Shown in pieces: positions 43,742 to 53,500 of a stretch of 64,000 nt of DNA. Source of the DNA: Streptomyces sp. NBC_01707 (GTDB lineage Bacteria > Actinomycetota > Actinomycetes > Streptomycetales > Streptomycetaceae); assembly GCF_041438805.1 (NCBI RefSeq), contig NZ_CP109190.1, positions 6,510,001 to 6,574,000 of the forward strand. Direction: 5' to 3'. Numbering within the stretch: position 1 is the stretch's first letter; each line of letters begins with the position of its first letter. Both the position numbers and the translations under genes were made by a program. The notes beneath the pieces were generated by a model. It was not told where the DNA came from. It searched no databases and saw only the letters and a list, made by a program, of their open reading frames with translations.

Positions 43742-44653
43742 TCAGCCCTTTACTCCGGTCAGTGTGACGCCCTCGACGAAAGCCTTCTGGGCGAAGAAGA
43801 AGACGAGGATCACGGGGGCCATGACCAGTGCGGTCGCGGCCATGGTCAGGTTCCAGTCGGTGTGGTGTGCGCCCTTGAAGGACTCCAGTCCGTAACTGAG
43901 CGTCCAGGCGGCCGGGTTCTCGGAGGCGTAGATCTGCGGCCCGAAGTAGTCGTTCCAGGCGTAGAAGAACTGGAACAGCGCGACGGCGGCGATGCCCGGC
44001 CTGGCCATCGGCACCACGACCTTCAGCAGGGTGCGCAGTTCGCCGCAGCCGTCGACCTTCGCCGCGTCGAGGTACTCGTTCGGGATGGTCAGCAGGAACT
44101 GCCTCAGCAGGAATATGGAGAACGCGTCACCGAAGGCCATCGGGATGATCAGCGGCCAGAGCGTCCCGGACATGTCCAGCTGCTTCGCCCAGAACAGGTA
44201 CATCGGGATGACGACGACCTGAGGCGGCAGCATCATCATCGAGATGACGAGCATCAGCGACAGTTGCCGGCCGCGGAAGCGGAACTTGGCGAGCGCGTAG
44301 GCCACGGGCAGCGACGACACGACCGTGAGGACGGTGCCGAGCCCCGCGTACAGCAGGGTGTTCTTCCACCAGGTCAGGAAGCCCGGGGTGTCGAACACCC
44401 TGCGGTAGTTGCTCCACTCGAAGGGGTGCGGCCACAGATCGCGGGTCAGCGCCTGCTGGTCGCTCATCAGCGAGGTGAGGAACAGGAAGACGAACGGCAG
44501 CACGAAGAAGAGTGCGGCCGCGACGCCGAGCGTGTGCACGGCGATCCAGTTCAGCAGTGCCTTGCGGCGTGCGACGCGCTCGGCCGGGGTGACCGGCCCG
44601 GCGGACGGGTCGGCGGCCTTGAAGGTGTCGAGAGCCTGCGCCACGTCACTCAC
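43742..44653 (-). CDS. csnG: Sugar ABC transporter permease (MalG type, CsnG-like)
   Basis: 303 residues with six membrane helices and the EAA-type loop NEYLDAAKVDGCGELRTLLK that docks the ATPase. It forms a heterodimer with the previous permease. It overlaps csnF by 8 bases. As in many Streptomyces sugar systems no ATPase gene is present; the shared MsiK ATPase should serve it. Confidence 0.88.
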   Translation of the reverse strand: MSDVAQALDTFKAADPSAGPVTPAERVARRKALLNWIAVHTLGVAAALFFVLPFVFLFLTSLMSDQQALTRDLWPHPFEWSNYRRVFDTPGFLTWWKNTLLYAGLGTVLTVVSSLPVAYALAKFRFRGRQLSLMLVISMMMLPPQVVVIPMYLFWAKQLDMSGTLWPLIIPMAFGDAFSIFLLRQFLLTIPNEYLDAAKVDGCGELRTLLKVVVPMARPGIAAVALFQFFYAWNDYFGPQIYASENPAAWTLSYGLESFKGAHHTDWNLTMAATALVMAPVILVFFFAQKAFVEGVTLTGVKG

Positions 44654-45587
44654 CTGCCTGGATCAGCCCGCTGCGGCGCCGCATCAGCAGTGCGGTGAAC
44701 GCCATGGCGAGTACGAAGAGAACGAGCGCGACCACACAGGCGGACCCGTAGTCGAAACGCTGGAAGCCGAGGTTGTAGACGAGCTGCGGAAGCGTCAGTG
44801 TCGATTTGTCGGGATATCCCGGTTCGAACTGCTGCCCGGAGCCGCCCATGACGCCCGAGGCGACCTTCCCCGCCACGAGTGGCTGGGTGTAGTACTGCAT
44901 CGTCTGGATGATCCCGGTGACCACGGCGAACATCACGATCGGCGAGATGTTCGGCAGCGTGACGAAGCGGAACCGCTGGAACGCGGTCGCCCCGTCCAGC
45001 TCCGCCGCCTCGTACTGCTCCTTCGGTACGTCGAGCAGCGCGGCCATGAAGATCACCATCAGGTCGCCCACCCCCCACACCGCGAGCGCGGTCAGGGCCG
45101 GCTTGGACCAGGTGGCGTCGGTGAACCAGCCCGGCGTGGGCAGCCCCAGATCGCCGAGGATCGAATTGACCGGCCCCGTACCCGGGTTGAGCAGGAAGAC
45201 GAAACCCAGTGTCGCCGCGACCGGTGGAGCCAGATACGGCAGGTAGAACAGGGTGCGGAAGACACCTGTACCCGTCTTGATCCTGGTGATCAGCAGGCCG
45301 ACGCCGAGACCGAAGACGACCCGGCAGCTGACCATCACCACGACCAGCCACAAGGTGTTGCGCAGGGCGGGCCAGAACAGCGGGTAGTCGTCGAAGACGT
45401 ACGACCAGTTCTTCAGCCCGTTGAACTCCGGGGCCGCGAAACCGTCGTAGTGGGTGAAGGAGAAGTAGAGCGTGGAGATCAGCGGGTAGGCGAAGAAGAC
45501 ACAGAACCCGATCAGCCACGGCGACATGAAGGCCGCCGTTCGCAGTGCCGCCGTTCGGCGCTTCGAACGGAGTGTGTACGTGGTCAT
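44646..45587 (-). CDS. csnF: Sugar ABC transporter permease (MalF type, CsnF-like)
   Basis: 313 residues, six membrane helices (SPWLIGFCVFFAYPLISTLY at the start) and the loop KEQYEAAELDGATAFQRFRF. Partner of csnG. It starts 8 bases after the csnE stop. The family imports mono- and oligosaccharides. Confidence 0.88.
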   Translation of the reverse strand: MTTYTLRSKRRTAALRTAAFMSPWLIGFCVFFAYPLISTLYFSFTHYDGFAAPEFNGLKNWSYVFDDYPLFWPALRNTLWLVVVMVSCRVVFGLGVGLLITRIKTGTGVFRTLFYLPYLAPPVAATLGFVFLLNPGTGPVNSILGDLGLPTPGWFTDATWSKPALTALAVWGVGDLMVIFMAALLDVPKEQYEAAELDGATAFQRFRFVTLPNISPIVMFAVVTGIIQTMQYYTQPLVAGKVASGVMGGSGQQFEPGYPDKSTLTLPQLVYNLGFQRFDYGSACVVALVLFVLAMAFTALLMRRRSGLIQAGE

Positions 45588-45594
45588 CGCGGTG

Positions 45595-46932
45595 CTACTT
45601 CGCCTGCGCGATGGCTGCGTCGATCTCCTCGGCGGTCTTCTCCAGGCCCGCCTTGATGTCCGTCTGCTTGCCCTTCTCGATGTCGAATCCGAGGTTCTGC
45701 AGGGACACCAGGTACGCGCCGCCGTTCACCGAGGGCGGGGTGGTGGTGCTGTCGGGGTTCGCGGCGATGTCCAGGAAGGTCTTGAACCGCGGGTCGTACT
45801 TCAGCTTCGGCGACTTCAGGGCGGCCATCGTCGACGGCACATTGTGAATGGCGTTGGCGAAGGCGACCACCGCGTCGGTGTCGGTCGTCATGAACTTCAC
45901 CAGCTCCCACGCCGCGTTCTGCTTGGTGGAGGTGGACGCGATACCGGCGATGGTGCCGGTCAGGTAGCCCTTGCCGTACGTGTCGGCCTCGTCGTCGGCG
46001 ACGGGCATCGGGGCCACCCCGATCTCGAACTTCGGCTTGGTGTCCTCGGCCATGCCGAGCCGCCACTCACCGTCCAGCTGCATGGCCACCTGGCCGGTGT
46101 GGAACGGGTGCTTGGCGCCCCACTCGTCACCGAACGAGGTCCGGTACTTCTCCAGCTTCGCGTAGCCGCCCAGGTCGTCGACCAGCTTCTTCTGTGTGGT
46201 GAGCATGGACGCGAAGGCCGGGTCCTTGGCGATGTTCGACTTGCCGTCGGCGTCGAAGTACGTCGGGTTCCAGCCGCCGAGGTAGTGCTCGGTCGTCGAC
46301 TCGTAGCCGTGGTAGTTCGGCATGAAGCCGAGTTGCTCGTACGAGTCGCCCTTGCTCTTCGTCAGCTTCTTGGCGTCCTCGGCCAGTTCCGACCAGGTCT
46401 TCGGCGGGGCGGTGATCCCGGCGGCCTTGAACGCGTCCTTGTTGTAGTACAGCCCGTACGCGTCACCGAGCAGCGGCAGTGTGCAGCGCACCCCGTCGTA
46501 CTGGGTGTACTCGTTCATCGCCTTCGGGAACGTCTTGTCGGGGTCGATCCCGTCCTTCTTCAGGAAGGAGTTCAGATCGATGAAGGCCTTGGACGAGCAG
46601 AATTTGCCCACATTGTTCGTGGTGAACGAGGAGACCACGTCAGGGGCCTTGGAACCGCCCGCCCGCAGAGCCTGGTTGATCTTGTCATCGGTCATGTTTC
46701 CGACGACCTTCACATGGATGTTCGGGTGCGCCTTCTCGAAGGCGTCGACCGTGGCCTGGATGGCCTTGACCTCACCCGGGGCACTCCAGCCGTGCCAGAA
46801 GTTGATGGTCGTCTCCTTGGACGGATCATCACTGGCGCCGTTGCTGCTCTGACCGGTGCAGGCAGAGGCGAAGAGGGATATCGCGGCGGTCGCGGCGAGC
46901 GCGGCGGCCGTCTTCCGGCGGTTTCCGGACAT
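45595..46932 (-). CDS. csnE: Sugar-binding lipoprotein (CsnE-like)
   Basis: 445 residues. The signal peptide ends in ASAC (Cys at about 25), so the protein is lipid-anchored. The mature part is SBP_bac_1: TINFWHGWSAPGEVKAIQAT, VVGNMTDDKINQALRAGG and GDAYGLYYNKDAFKAAGITA. It captures the sugar for CsnFG. In S. coelicolor the homologous system takes up glucosamine and chitosan oligomers. GGGAGACACTGCC before the ATG is a good ribosome-binding site. Confidence 0.87.
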   Translation of the reverse strand: MSGNRRKTAAALAATAAISLFASACTGQSSNGASDDPSKETTINFWHGWSAPGEVKAIQATVDAFEKAHPNIHVKVVGNMTDDKINQALRAGGSKAPDVVSSFTTNNVGKFCSSKAFIDLNSFLKKDGIDPDKTFPKAMNEYTQYDGVRCTLPLLGDAYGLYYNKDAFKAAGITAPPKTWSELAEDAKKLTKSKGDSYEQLGFMPNYHGYESTTEHYLGGWNPTYFDADGKSNIAKDPAFASMLTTQKKLVDDLGGYAKLEKYRTSFGDEWGAKHPFHTGQVAMQLDGEWRLGMAEDTKPKFEIGVAPMPVADDEADTYGKGYLTGTIAGIASTSTKQNAAWELVKFMTTDTDAVVAFANAIHNVPSTMAALKSPKLKYDPRFKTFLDIAANPDSTTTPPSVNGGAYLVSLQNLGFDIEKGKQTDIKAGLEKTAEEIDAAIAQAK

Positions 46933-47032
46933 GGCAGTGTCTCCCGATGGGTTGGGACGGGGAAGAGGCTGGGACTGCGAACGTGCGGGTCTGTGAAGGT
47001 GCGGGTCCGCGTGGGGACGGCCGCGGCGGGGG

Positions 47033-48256
47033 TCAGCGTGAGGTGTCGAAGACTTCGTCGCGGGTCGTGGCGAGGGCGCTCTCCAGCGCTCCGCGCAGTA
47101 CGGGCCGGTGGGTCACGGCGCCGGTGATCAGCCGGGGCCGGGAGGCCGCCAGCTCGGCGAGTTCCGCCTGCACCCGCTCGCGCAACGGTTCGCCGCCGAC
47201 CGCTATCAACTCGCCCGACAGCACCACGAGTTCGGGGTCGAGCACGGCGACCATGGAGGCCAGACCGGTAGCGAGCCCGGTGGCGAACAGATCGAGGAGC
47301 CGGGCGTACGGGCCGTCCTCGCCGAGCTCCGCGGCCTGGGCGGCCCGGGCGACCAGGCCGGCCGCGACCTCATGGTGGGTGCCGTCCGCGCGGCTCAGCT
47401 CGTCGTCTATGCCGAGCTCCCCGGCCAGCCGGGACAGCACCTGCGCGCCCGCCAGCTCCTGGAAGCCGCCCGAGTTCGCCTTGGTGACCTGGCGGACCAG
47501 CGGGGCGCCGGGCACCGGCAGGAAGCCGACCTCGCCGGCGCCGCCGGTGAAGCCGCGGTGCAGCCGTCCGTTGATGACGAGGGCGGCGCCGAGCCCCTCC
47601 TCGTTCCACAGCAGAACGAAGTCGTCGTGTCCACGTGCCGCCCCGAGCCGCTGCTCGGCCACGGCGACGAGGTTCACATCGTTCTCGTACTCGACCGGCA
47701 TCGGCAGGAACGCGGCCAGCTCGTCGAGCAGTGCGGGGGAGTGCCAGCCGGGCAGATGGGAGGCGTACCGCAGCCGTCCGGTGCCGGGGTCGAAGGCGCC
47801 CGGTGTGCCGATGACCACCCGGTGCACCTCGGCACGGGTGAGTCCGGCGTCCTTGACCGCGCCGTCCAGCGCCTCGGTCACCTGCCGCACCACGCTGTCG
47901 GCGCGCCGGCCGGGGGTGCGCAGCTCGAACTCGCCGACCGTCTCACCGGTCACATCGGCGACGGCGGCGACGATCCGCTGGGCGTTCACATCGAGCCCGG
48001 CGACATGGGCGGCCCGGGCGTTCACCGCGTACAGCTGGGCGTTGGGCCCCGGGCGTCCCGCGACGGTGCCGGTGGCGACGACCAGACCGGCCGCCTCCAG
48101 CCGGGCCAGCAGCTGCGAGGCGGTGGGCTTGGAGAGGCCCGTCAGCTTGCCGATCCGGGTCCGGGAGAGGGGGCCGTGCTCCAGCAGCAGGTCGAGGGCG
48201 GCCCGGTCGTTCATGGCCCGCAGGACGCGGGGGGTACCCGGTGTTGTTCCGGCCAT
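47033..48256 (-). CDS. csnR: ROK-family transcriptional repressor (CsnR-like)
   Basis: 407 residues. The N-terminal winged helix (LSRTRIGKLTGLSKPTASQL) binds DNA and the C-terminal ROK domain (GLDVNAQRIVAAVADVTGE, VVIGTPGAFDP, ENDVNLVAVAEQRLGAARGH) binds the sugar effector. The typical ROK zinc cluster CGxxGCxE is not seen; the equivalent region reads GAGEVGFLP, so no zinc is bound there. It is the first gene of the operon and should repress it through the palindrome at 48274-48288. ATG 48256 lies after GAGGGCAGGTGCTC. Confidence 0.87.
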   Translation of the reverse strand: MAGTTPGTPRVLRAMNDRAALDLLLEHGPLSRTRIGKLTGLSKPTASQLLARLEAAGLVVATGTVAGRPGPNAQLYAVNARAAHVAGLDVNAQRIVAAVADVTGETVGEFELRTPGRRADSVVRQVTEALDGAVKDAGLTRAEVHRVVIGTPGAFDPGTGRLRYASHLPGWHSPALLDELAAFLPMPVEYENDVNLVAVAEQRLGAARGHDDFVLLWNEEGLGAALVINGRLHRGFTGGAGEVGFLPVPGAPLVRQVTKANSGGFQELAGAQVLSRLAGELGIDDELSRADGTHHEVAAGLVARAAQAAELGEDGPYARLLDLFATGLATGLASMVAVLDPELVVLSGELIAVGGEPLRERVQAELAELAASRPRLITGAVTHRPVLRGALESALATTRDEVFDTSR

Positions 48257-48273
48257 GAGCACCTGCCCTCTGT

Positions 48274-48288
48274 TAGGAAACTTTCCTA
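48274..48288. promoter_or_regulatory. ROK (CsnR) operator
   Basis: TAGGAAACTTTCCTA, a perfect dyad around a single central base, lies 18 bases before the csnR start. CsnR-type boxes in Streptomyces have this AGGAAA-N-TTTCCT form. It should mediate autorepression of the whole operon. Confidence 0.8.
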
Positions 48289-48485
48289 TTCGGTGAGAGG
48301 ACGGTATGGCGCACGTCACCGGCCCGTCAATGGGCAGGGCTTCGCTGGCAACCAAAGCGTTACCTGGAGGGCCGGTCAAGCCGCATTCACGCCAAGCTGC
48401 GCGGCCCGGTCGAGCCCCTGTCACGCGGAAGGGCGCCCGGCGCGGCTCCTCACGGGCCGGGCCGGAGGCCCTCGGATCCCGGGCC

Positions 48486-49553
48486 CTACTTGCCCAGGTT
48501 CGACGGCGGGGTGATCGGCGACGTGGCCAGCGACTGCGGCGACGTCGCGGACGCGTACGCCGACGGGGCGGCCATCGCGGCCGTCGGGTCCGCCGCCGAC
48601 GCCTCGTCCGGCTGCGCCGGTACGCCGCCGACCATCCGGATGCCCGCCTCGTCGAAGGCCCCCTTGATCCGCCAGCGCAGCTCGCGCTCCACGCCCAGGG
48701 ACTTGCCCGGCATCGTCTTCGCCGTCACCCGGACCGTCATCGAGTCGAGGAGCACGGAGTCCAGGCCGAGGATCTCCACCGGACCCCACAGGCGCTCGTT
48801 CCACGGGTCTTCCTTGGCCATCCTCGCGGCGGCCTCGGTGATCACCGTGCGTACCCGGTCGAGATCCTCCGTGGGGCGTACCTGCACGTCGAGCCCGGCG
48901 GTCGACCAGCCCTGGCTGAGGTTGCCGATCCGCTTCACCTCGCCGTTGCGGACGTACCAGATCTCGCCATTGTCGCCGCGCAGCTTGGTGACCCGCAGCC
49001 CGACCTCGATGACCTCGCCGGAGGCGACGCCCGCGTCGATGGTGTCGCCGACGCCGTACTGGTCCTCGAGGATCATGAAGACGCCGGAGAGGAAGTCGGT
49101 GACGAGGTTGCGCGCGCCGAATCCGAGCGCCACGCCGGCGACACCGGCGGAGGCGAGAAGCGGGGCCAGATCGATCTGGAACGCACCCAGGATCATCAGG
49201 GCGGCCGTACCGAGGATCAGGAACGAGGCGACCGACCGGAGTACGGACCCGATGGCCTCGGAGCGCTGACGTCGGCGTTCCGCATTGACCAGCAGCCCGC
49301 CGAGCGCGGTGCCCTCGACGGCCTGGGCGCTGCGGTTCATCCGCTCGATGAGCTTGCTGAGGGCACGACGGATCGCGATGCGCAACACGATCGCGATCGC
49401 CGCGATGAGAACGATACGAAGACCGGTGTTCAGCCAGGTGGACCAGTTCTCCTCCACCCAGCCCGCGGCATCGCCGGCCTGCTTGGCGGCTTCGTCCAGC
49501 GAGCCGCCCGGCTCGGGTGACGGTGCAGCGGCCAACAGCGCGGACAGAGACAC
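48486..49553 (-). CDS. MscS-family mechanosensitive ion channel
   Basis: 355 residues. The pore region with small residues (LASAGVAGVALGFGARNLVT, then DFLSGVFMILEDQYGVGDTI) is typical MscS TM3, followed by the cytoplasmic beta domain (EVGLRVTKLRGDNGEIWYVR) and a C-terminal alpha/beta part. The last ~45 residues are Ala/Pro/Ser-rich. It opens under membrane tension to release solutes. GTG 49553 has GGAGG 7 bases upstream. Confidence 0.88.
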   Translation of the reverse strand: MSLSALLAAAPSPEPGGSLDEAAKQAGDAAGWVEENWSTWLNTGLRIVLIAAIAIVLRIAIRRALSKLIERMNRSAQAVEGTALGGLLVNAERRRQRSEAIGSVLRSVASFLILGTAALMILGAFQIDLAPLLASAGVAGVALGFGARNLVTDFLSGVFMILEDQYGVGDTIDAGVASGEVIEVGLRVTKLRGDNGEIWYVRNGEVKRIGNLSQGWSTAGLDVQVRPTEDLDRVRTVITEAAARMAKEDPWNERLWGPVEILGLDSVLLDSMTVRVTAKTMPGKSLGVERELRWRIKGAFDEAGIRMVGGVPAQPDEASAADPTAAMAAPSAYASATSPQSLATSPITPPSNLGK

Positions 49554-49917
49554 GGCGGAACCTCCATATGGGCGAGGGCTGACCAACCACACTAACGGGG
49601 CATCCGGAGTGCTCCGTTGCCGTGACGTAGGGGAGAGACCCGTTTGAGCCGGGGATACAGGAGGAGTGGGGACCGGAGCGGAATCCGGGCGCCGGGCCGG
49701 GTGTGGCCGATCGCACACCGGGTCGGGGCCGCCTCGGCTGCGGCCCCGAAGCGCCTGATCCGGGGTCTTCGGGCGGTGCGCGCGACAGCGGGCCGGGGAA
49801 AATCCTTCCGGCCCGTTACTCGCACGTGGTGGCGCTTCCACCAGGCAGGAGGAGAGACTGAGATCGGATCGTCCCGGCGCGAGCCACGCGCCGCCGGCGT
49901 ACAAGGAGGCATCAACC
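49554..49917. other. Intergenic region between divergent mscS and HNH genes
   Basis: 364 bases without a supported gene; it should hold both promoters. The sequence is GC-rich throughout, and I see no clear operator. AAGGAGG at 49903-49909 is the ribosome-binding site of the HNH gene. Confidence 0.4.
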
Positions 49918-50454
49918 GTGCCGCATGTCCTGGTTCTCAATGCGTCGTACGAGCCGCTCGGCGTCGTACCGCTCCGCCGCGCGCTCGTCCTCGTCCTCGA
50001 GAACAAGGCCGTCTGCCTCGAGGAGTCCGGCGCCTTCATGCACAGTGCCACCCGTGCTGTACCGGCACCCAGCGTCGTCCGCCTGAAGCGGTTCGTACGG
50101 GTCCCCTACCGGGGGCCCGTTCCACTCACCCGCCGGGCGCTCTTCGCCAGGGACGGCGGCCGCTGCATGTACTGCGGCGCCGCGGCGACCAGCGTCGACC
50201 ATGTCATTCCACGCAGCCGTGGCGGCCAGCACGCCTGGGACAACGTGGTGGCGGCCTGCCGCCGCTGCAACCACGTCAAGGCCGACCGCCATCTGCCGGA
50301 GCTCGGCTGGCGGCTGCACCAACAGCCCGCGCCGCCGACCGGTCTCGCCTGGCGCATCATCGGGACGGGGCACAGGGACCCGCGATGGCTGCCGTACCTG
50401 CAACCGTTCGGCGCGGACGACGCAATGGCCCGGATCGATGGCATTTCAGCCTGA
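49918..50454 (+). CDS. HNH endonuclease
   Basis: 178 residues. The N-terminal part (MPHVLVLNASYEPLGVVPLR) is family-specific; the HNH fold follows with CMYCG, SVDHVIPRSRGGQHAWDNVV and ACRRCNHVKADR, so both zinc-Cys pairs and the catalytic His are present. This stand-alone type is widespread and chromosomal in actinobacteria and cyanobacteria; no mobile-element context is seen. Its cellular role is not known. AAGGAGG 8 bases before GTG 49918 decides the start. Confidence 0.9.
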   Translation: MPHVLVLNASYEPLGVVPLRRALVLVLENKAVCLEESGAFMHSATRAVPAPSVVRLKRFVRVPYRGPVPLTRRALFARDGGRCMYCGAAATSVDHVIPRSRGGQHAWDNVVAACRRCNHVKADRHLPELGWRLHQQPAPPTGLAWRIIGTGHRDPRWLPYLQPFGADDAMARIDGISA

Positions 50455-50456
50455 GA

Positions 50457-50507
50457 CCCGGGCCTTTGTCGTCCTCGGGGCAGCTCCGGGGACGACAGAG
50501 GCCCGGG
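50457..50507. terminator. Bidirectional hairpin terminator between HNH and GH84 genes
   Basis: An 18-bp stem (50457-50474 with 50490-50507, one G-U type position) and a 15-base loop between convergent genes. Confidence 0.82.
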
Positions 50508-50541
50508 GCAGCCCCAGGTGGGGCCGGTCGCCCCGGGCTGC

Positions 50542-53500
50542 TCAGTCGCTCTGCTCCGCGACGGCGTACGCCTCCACCGACCAGAGCGAGTAGCCGAACT
50601 CGGTGGCCCGCCCGTCGCCCTGGATCCTGAGGAAACGGGTGTCCTTCGCGTCCATCCGGACGGACTCGCTGCCGCCCTTGCCGTCCCGGACGGTGGCCGC
50701 CGTACGCCAGGTACGGCCGTCCGCGGAGACCTGAATGCGGTAGCGGGAGGCGTATGCGTCCTGCCACTGCAGCACCACCTGGCCGATCCTGGCGGGCTCC
50801 GCGAGCTCCGCCTGCCACCAGGCGCCGTCCTCGGCCGGGGACGACCAGCGGGTGGTGGGATCGCCGTCGGAGGCGCCCGTGGCCGGGAAGTCCGGGGTCT
50901 CGTCGCCGGACGAGGAGGCGGTGGCGGTGCGGACCAGGTCGGGGCCGGCGGTACGCGGGTAGGCCCGGACGGTGAGGGTGCTCTCCTCGCCACCGAAGCT
51001 GAAGGGCACCTCGTACTCGCCGGCCGGGGTGTCCGCCGGGACCGTGATCTCCACCGGGACGTCGGTACTGGACCCGCGCGGCACCGTCGTCCGACCTGGG
51101 ACGGACACCTTGATGCCCTGCGGGGCCTTCGCGGTGAGTGCGCCGCGCACCGCGGCGGGGCGGCGGGCGGCGAGCCGTGCCTGGACCCGCTGCGGCCTGC
51201 CGCCGATCTCCGCGTCGGTCTCCCCACGTACGAGATCGAGCCAGGCGACGGGTTCGTCGCCGAACCACGGCACGAGGGCGCGTACCCGGGGGGCTTCGGG
51301 TGCGGTGACGGTTCCGGAGACGATCGGCGGCAGCGTGCCCGCGCTCGCGCCCGGGGCCGTCGCCAAGGAGCCCGTGGGCCAGATCAGCCGGATCGCGTCG
51401 GTTCGCAGGCCACCGGCCGCGGTCTGGGTCCAGCCGGTCCGGGACACCGGGCCGAGGCTGCGCCAGCCCTCGCCCGGCACATGGGCCTGCAGCGTCGCGT
51501 CCGCCCCCACCCCGGGAACGGTCATCGCGGTCACGGCCTCCATCGGGCGCGCGCGGTCCAGCCGGACCGTGTAGCTGCCCGGGGCCTCGTTCACCGTCCC
51601 GGCGTCCCGGTCCGCGCCGGTCCACGCGTCGGCCTCCTTGCGCACCCGGTCCAGGAACGGATCGAGGACCCCCTTGCCGACCGTCGCGCCGCCGGCCCCG
51701 GTGGCCTTCTGCAGCGGCTCCAGCGCCAGCGACGCCTTCCATGCGGCCGCGCCGTCGCCGCGCGCCTGGGCCTGCAGCAGATCGACGGCGAGTTCGCCCG
51801 CCCGGCCGTACCTGGCCAACTGCTCGGTCCACGGTCGCACTTCGTCGTCGAGCCGCCCGTCCGCCGGACTCTTCAGCCGCTGCGGCGCCTGGCGCATCAC
51901 CGTGAACGCGGCCCGCAGCTCGCGCGCCGCGTCCGCCTGCGCCGTCGCGTCCGCCGTCGTCGTACGGGACTTCCAGAACGCGGCCAGGAGCGGCCGCAGG
52001 TACGCCGACTCGTCGCCGCCCAGCACGGACGTCGCACTGTTCCGGGCCAGCGCACGCAGTGCCTCCCGGGCCCCCGCGTCGTCGCCCGCCAGATCGTCGA
52101 TCGCCGCCTGCCAGGACTCCTGCGGCAGGTAACCCTTCGGGTTCCAGGCGAAGTCGGCGGCGGTGAACAGTGGGATGCGGGACGCGGACGGCTGCTCCAT
52201 CGCATTGGCGAGCAACGCCGCCGAGCCGATCGCGACCGCGGGGTCCCGGCCGGTGTACGGGCCGAGGAAGATACGGTCCTGCGCGTAGTCGTTGACCGGG
52301 TAGTTGTCCATCGTGACCAGCGGATGCCGGAACGTGGCGCGCGCACCGGCCAGTTCCTGTCCGGTGATGGTCCGCGGTACGACGCCGACCCCGGTCCAGG
52401 CGATCTGCACCCGATCGTCCAGCTCCTTGGCGAGCGCGGCGCGGTAGTCCGTGGCCCCGTCCTGGTAGAACTCCGTCGGCATCACCGACAGCGGCTCCGA
52501 GCCCGGATGCCGCTGCGCGAGATGCCGGGCGACCTCGCTCGCGACCCGCGCCTGCGCCCTCGCCGCCGCCTCCGGGCCGCGGCCGAACGTGGCGACGTCG
52601 TCGTCGCAGTGCCATTCGCTGTAGCTGACGTCCTGGAACTGGAGCTGGAAGACGCGCACGCCCAGCGCCCACATGGCGTCGATCTTCCGGGTCAGCGCCT
52701 TCACATCGCCGTCGGAGGACATGCACATGGCCTGGCCGGGGGCGACCGCCCAGCCGAGGGTCACGTGCCGGGCACGGGCCCGTTCGGCCAGCGCCCGGAA
52801 GTCGGCGCGCCGCTCGGCGGGGTACGGATCGCGCCAGCGGGCCTGCCGGTACGGGTCGTCGCCCGCCGCATAGAGGTACCGGTTCTGCTTCGTACGCCCC
52901 ATGAAGTCGATCTGCGCGAGCCGCTCGTCGCGGGTCCACGGCTGCCCGTAGAACCCCTCGGTCATTCCGCGTACGGCGGTGCCCGGCCAGTCCCGCACGG
53001 TGACCCCGGCGACGCTTCCGTTCCGGACCAGCTGGCGCAGCGTCTGCACGGCGTGGAACAGGCCGTCGTCGCCGACACCGTCCAGGGCGACGGTGGACCG
53101 GCCCGCGACCGTGCCGACCGCGATCCGGTAGCCGCCGGACGGCAGGTCGGCGCGCTCGGGGGCGCGGAGCGTGCGAAGGGCGTCCTGCGCGCCGTCGCCG
53201 CCGACCCGGACGACCGGCCCGCGTCCCGGCAGTGCCTCGTGCACGGTCCGCACGCCCGCGTCGCGCAGCACCTGCCTGGCGGCGTCGACGGCGTACGGGT
53301 CGGCGTGCGCGCCGGCGACGAGGGTCACCTCGGTGGAGAGCGGTACGGCCGTCCCGGACGCCTTGATGGTCTGTGGCCGCGGCCACACGGTGGGCAGTGC
53401 GTCCTCGTCCGTACGGTCGGGTGTGGTGACGGCGGGGGAGCCGGGGTCCGACGGCGCGGCGAAGGCGGCCGGGGTTCCGGTGGAGAGCAGTCCTCCGAGC

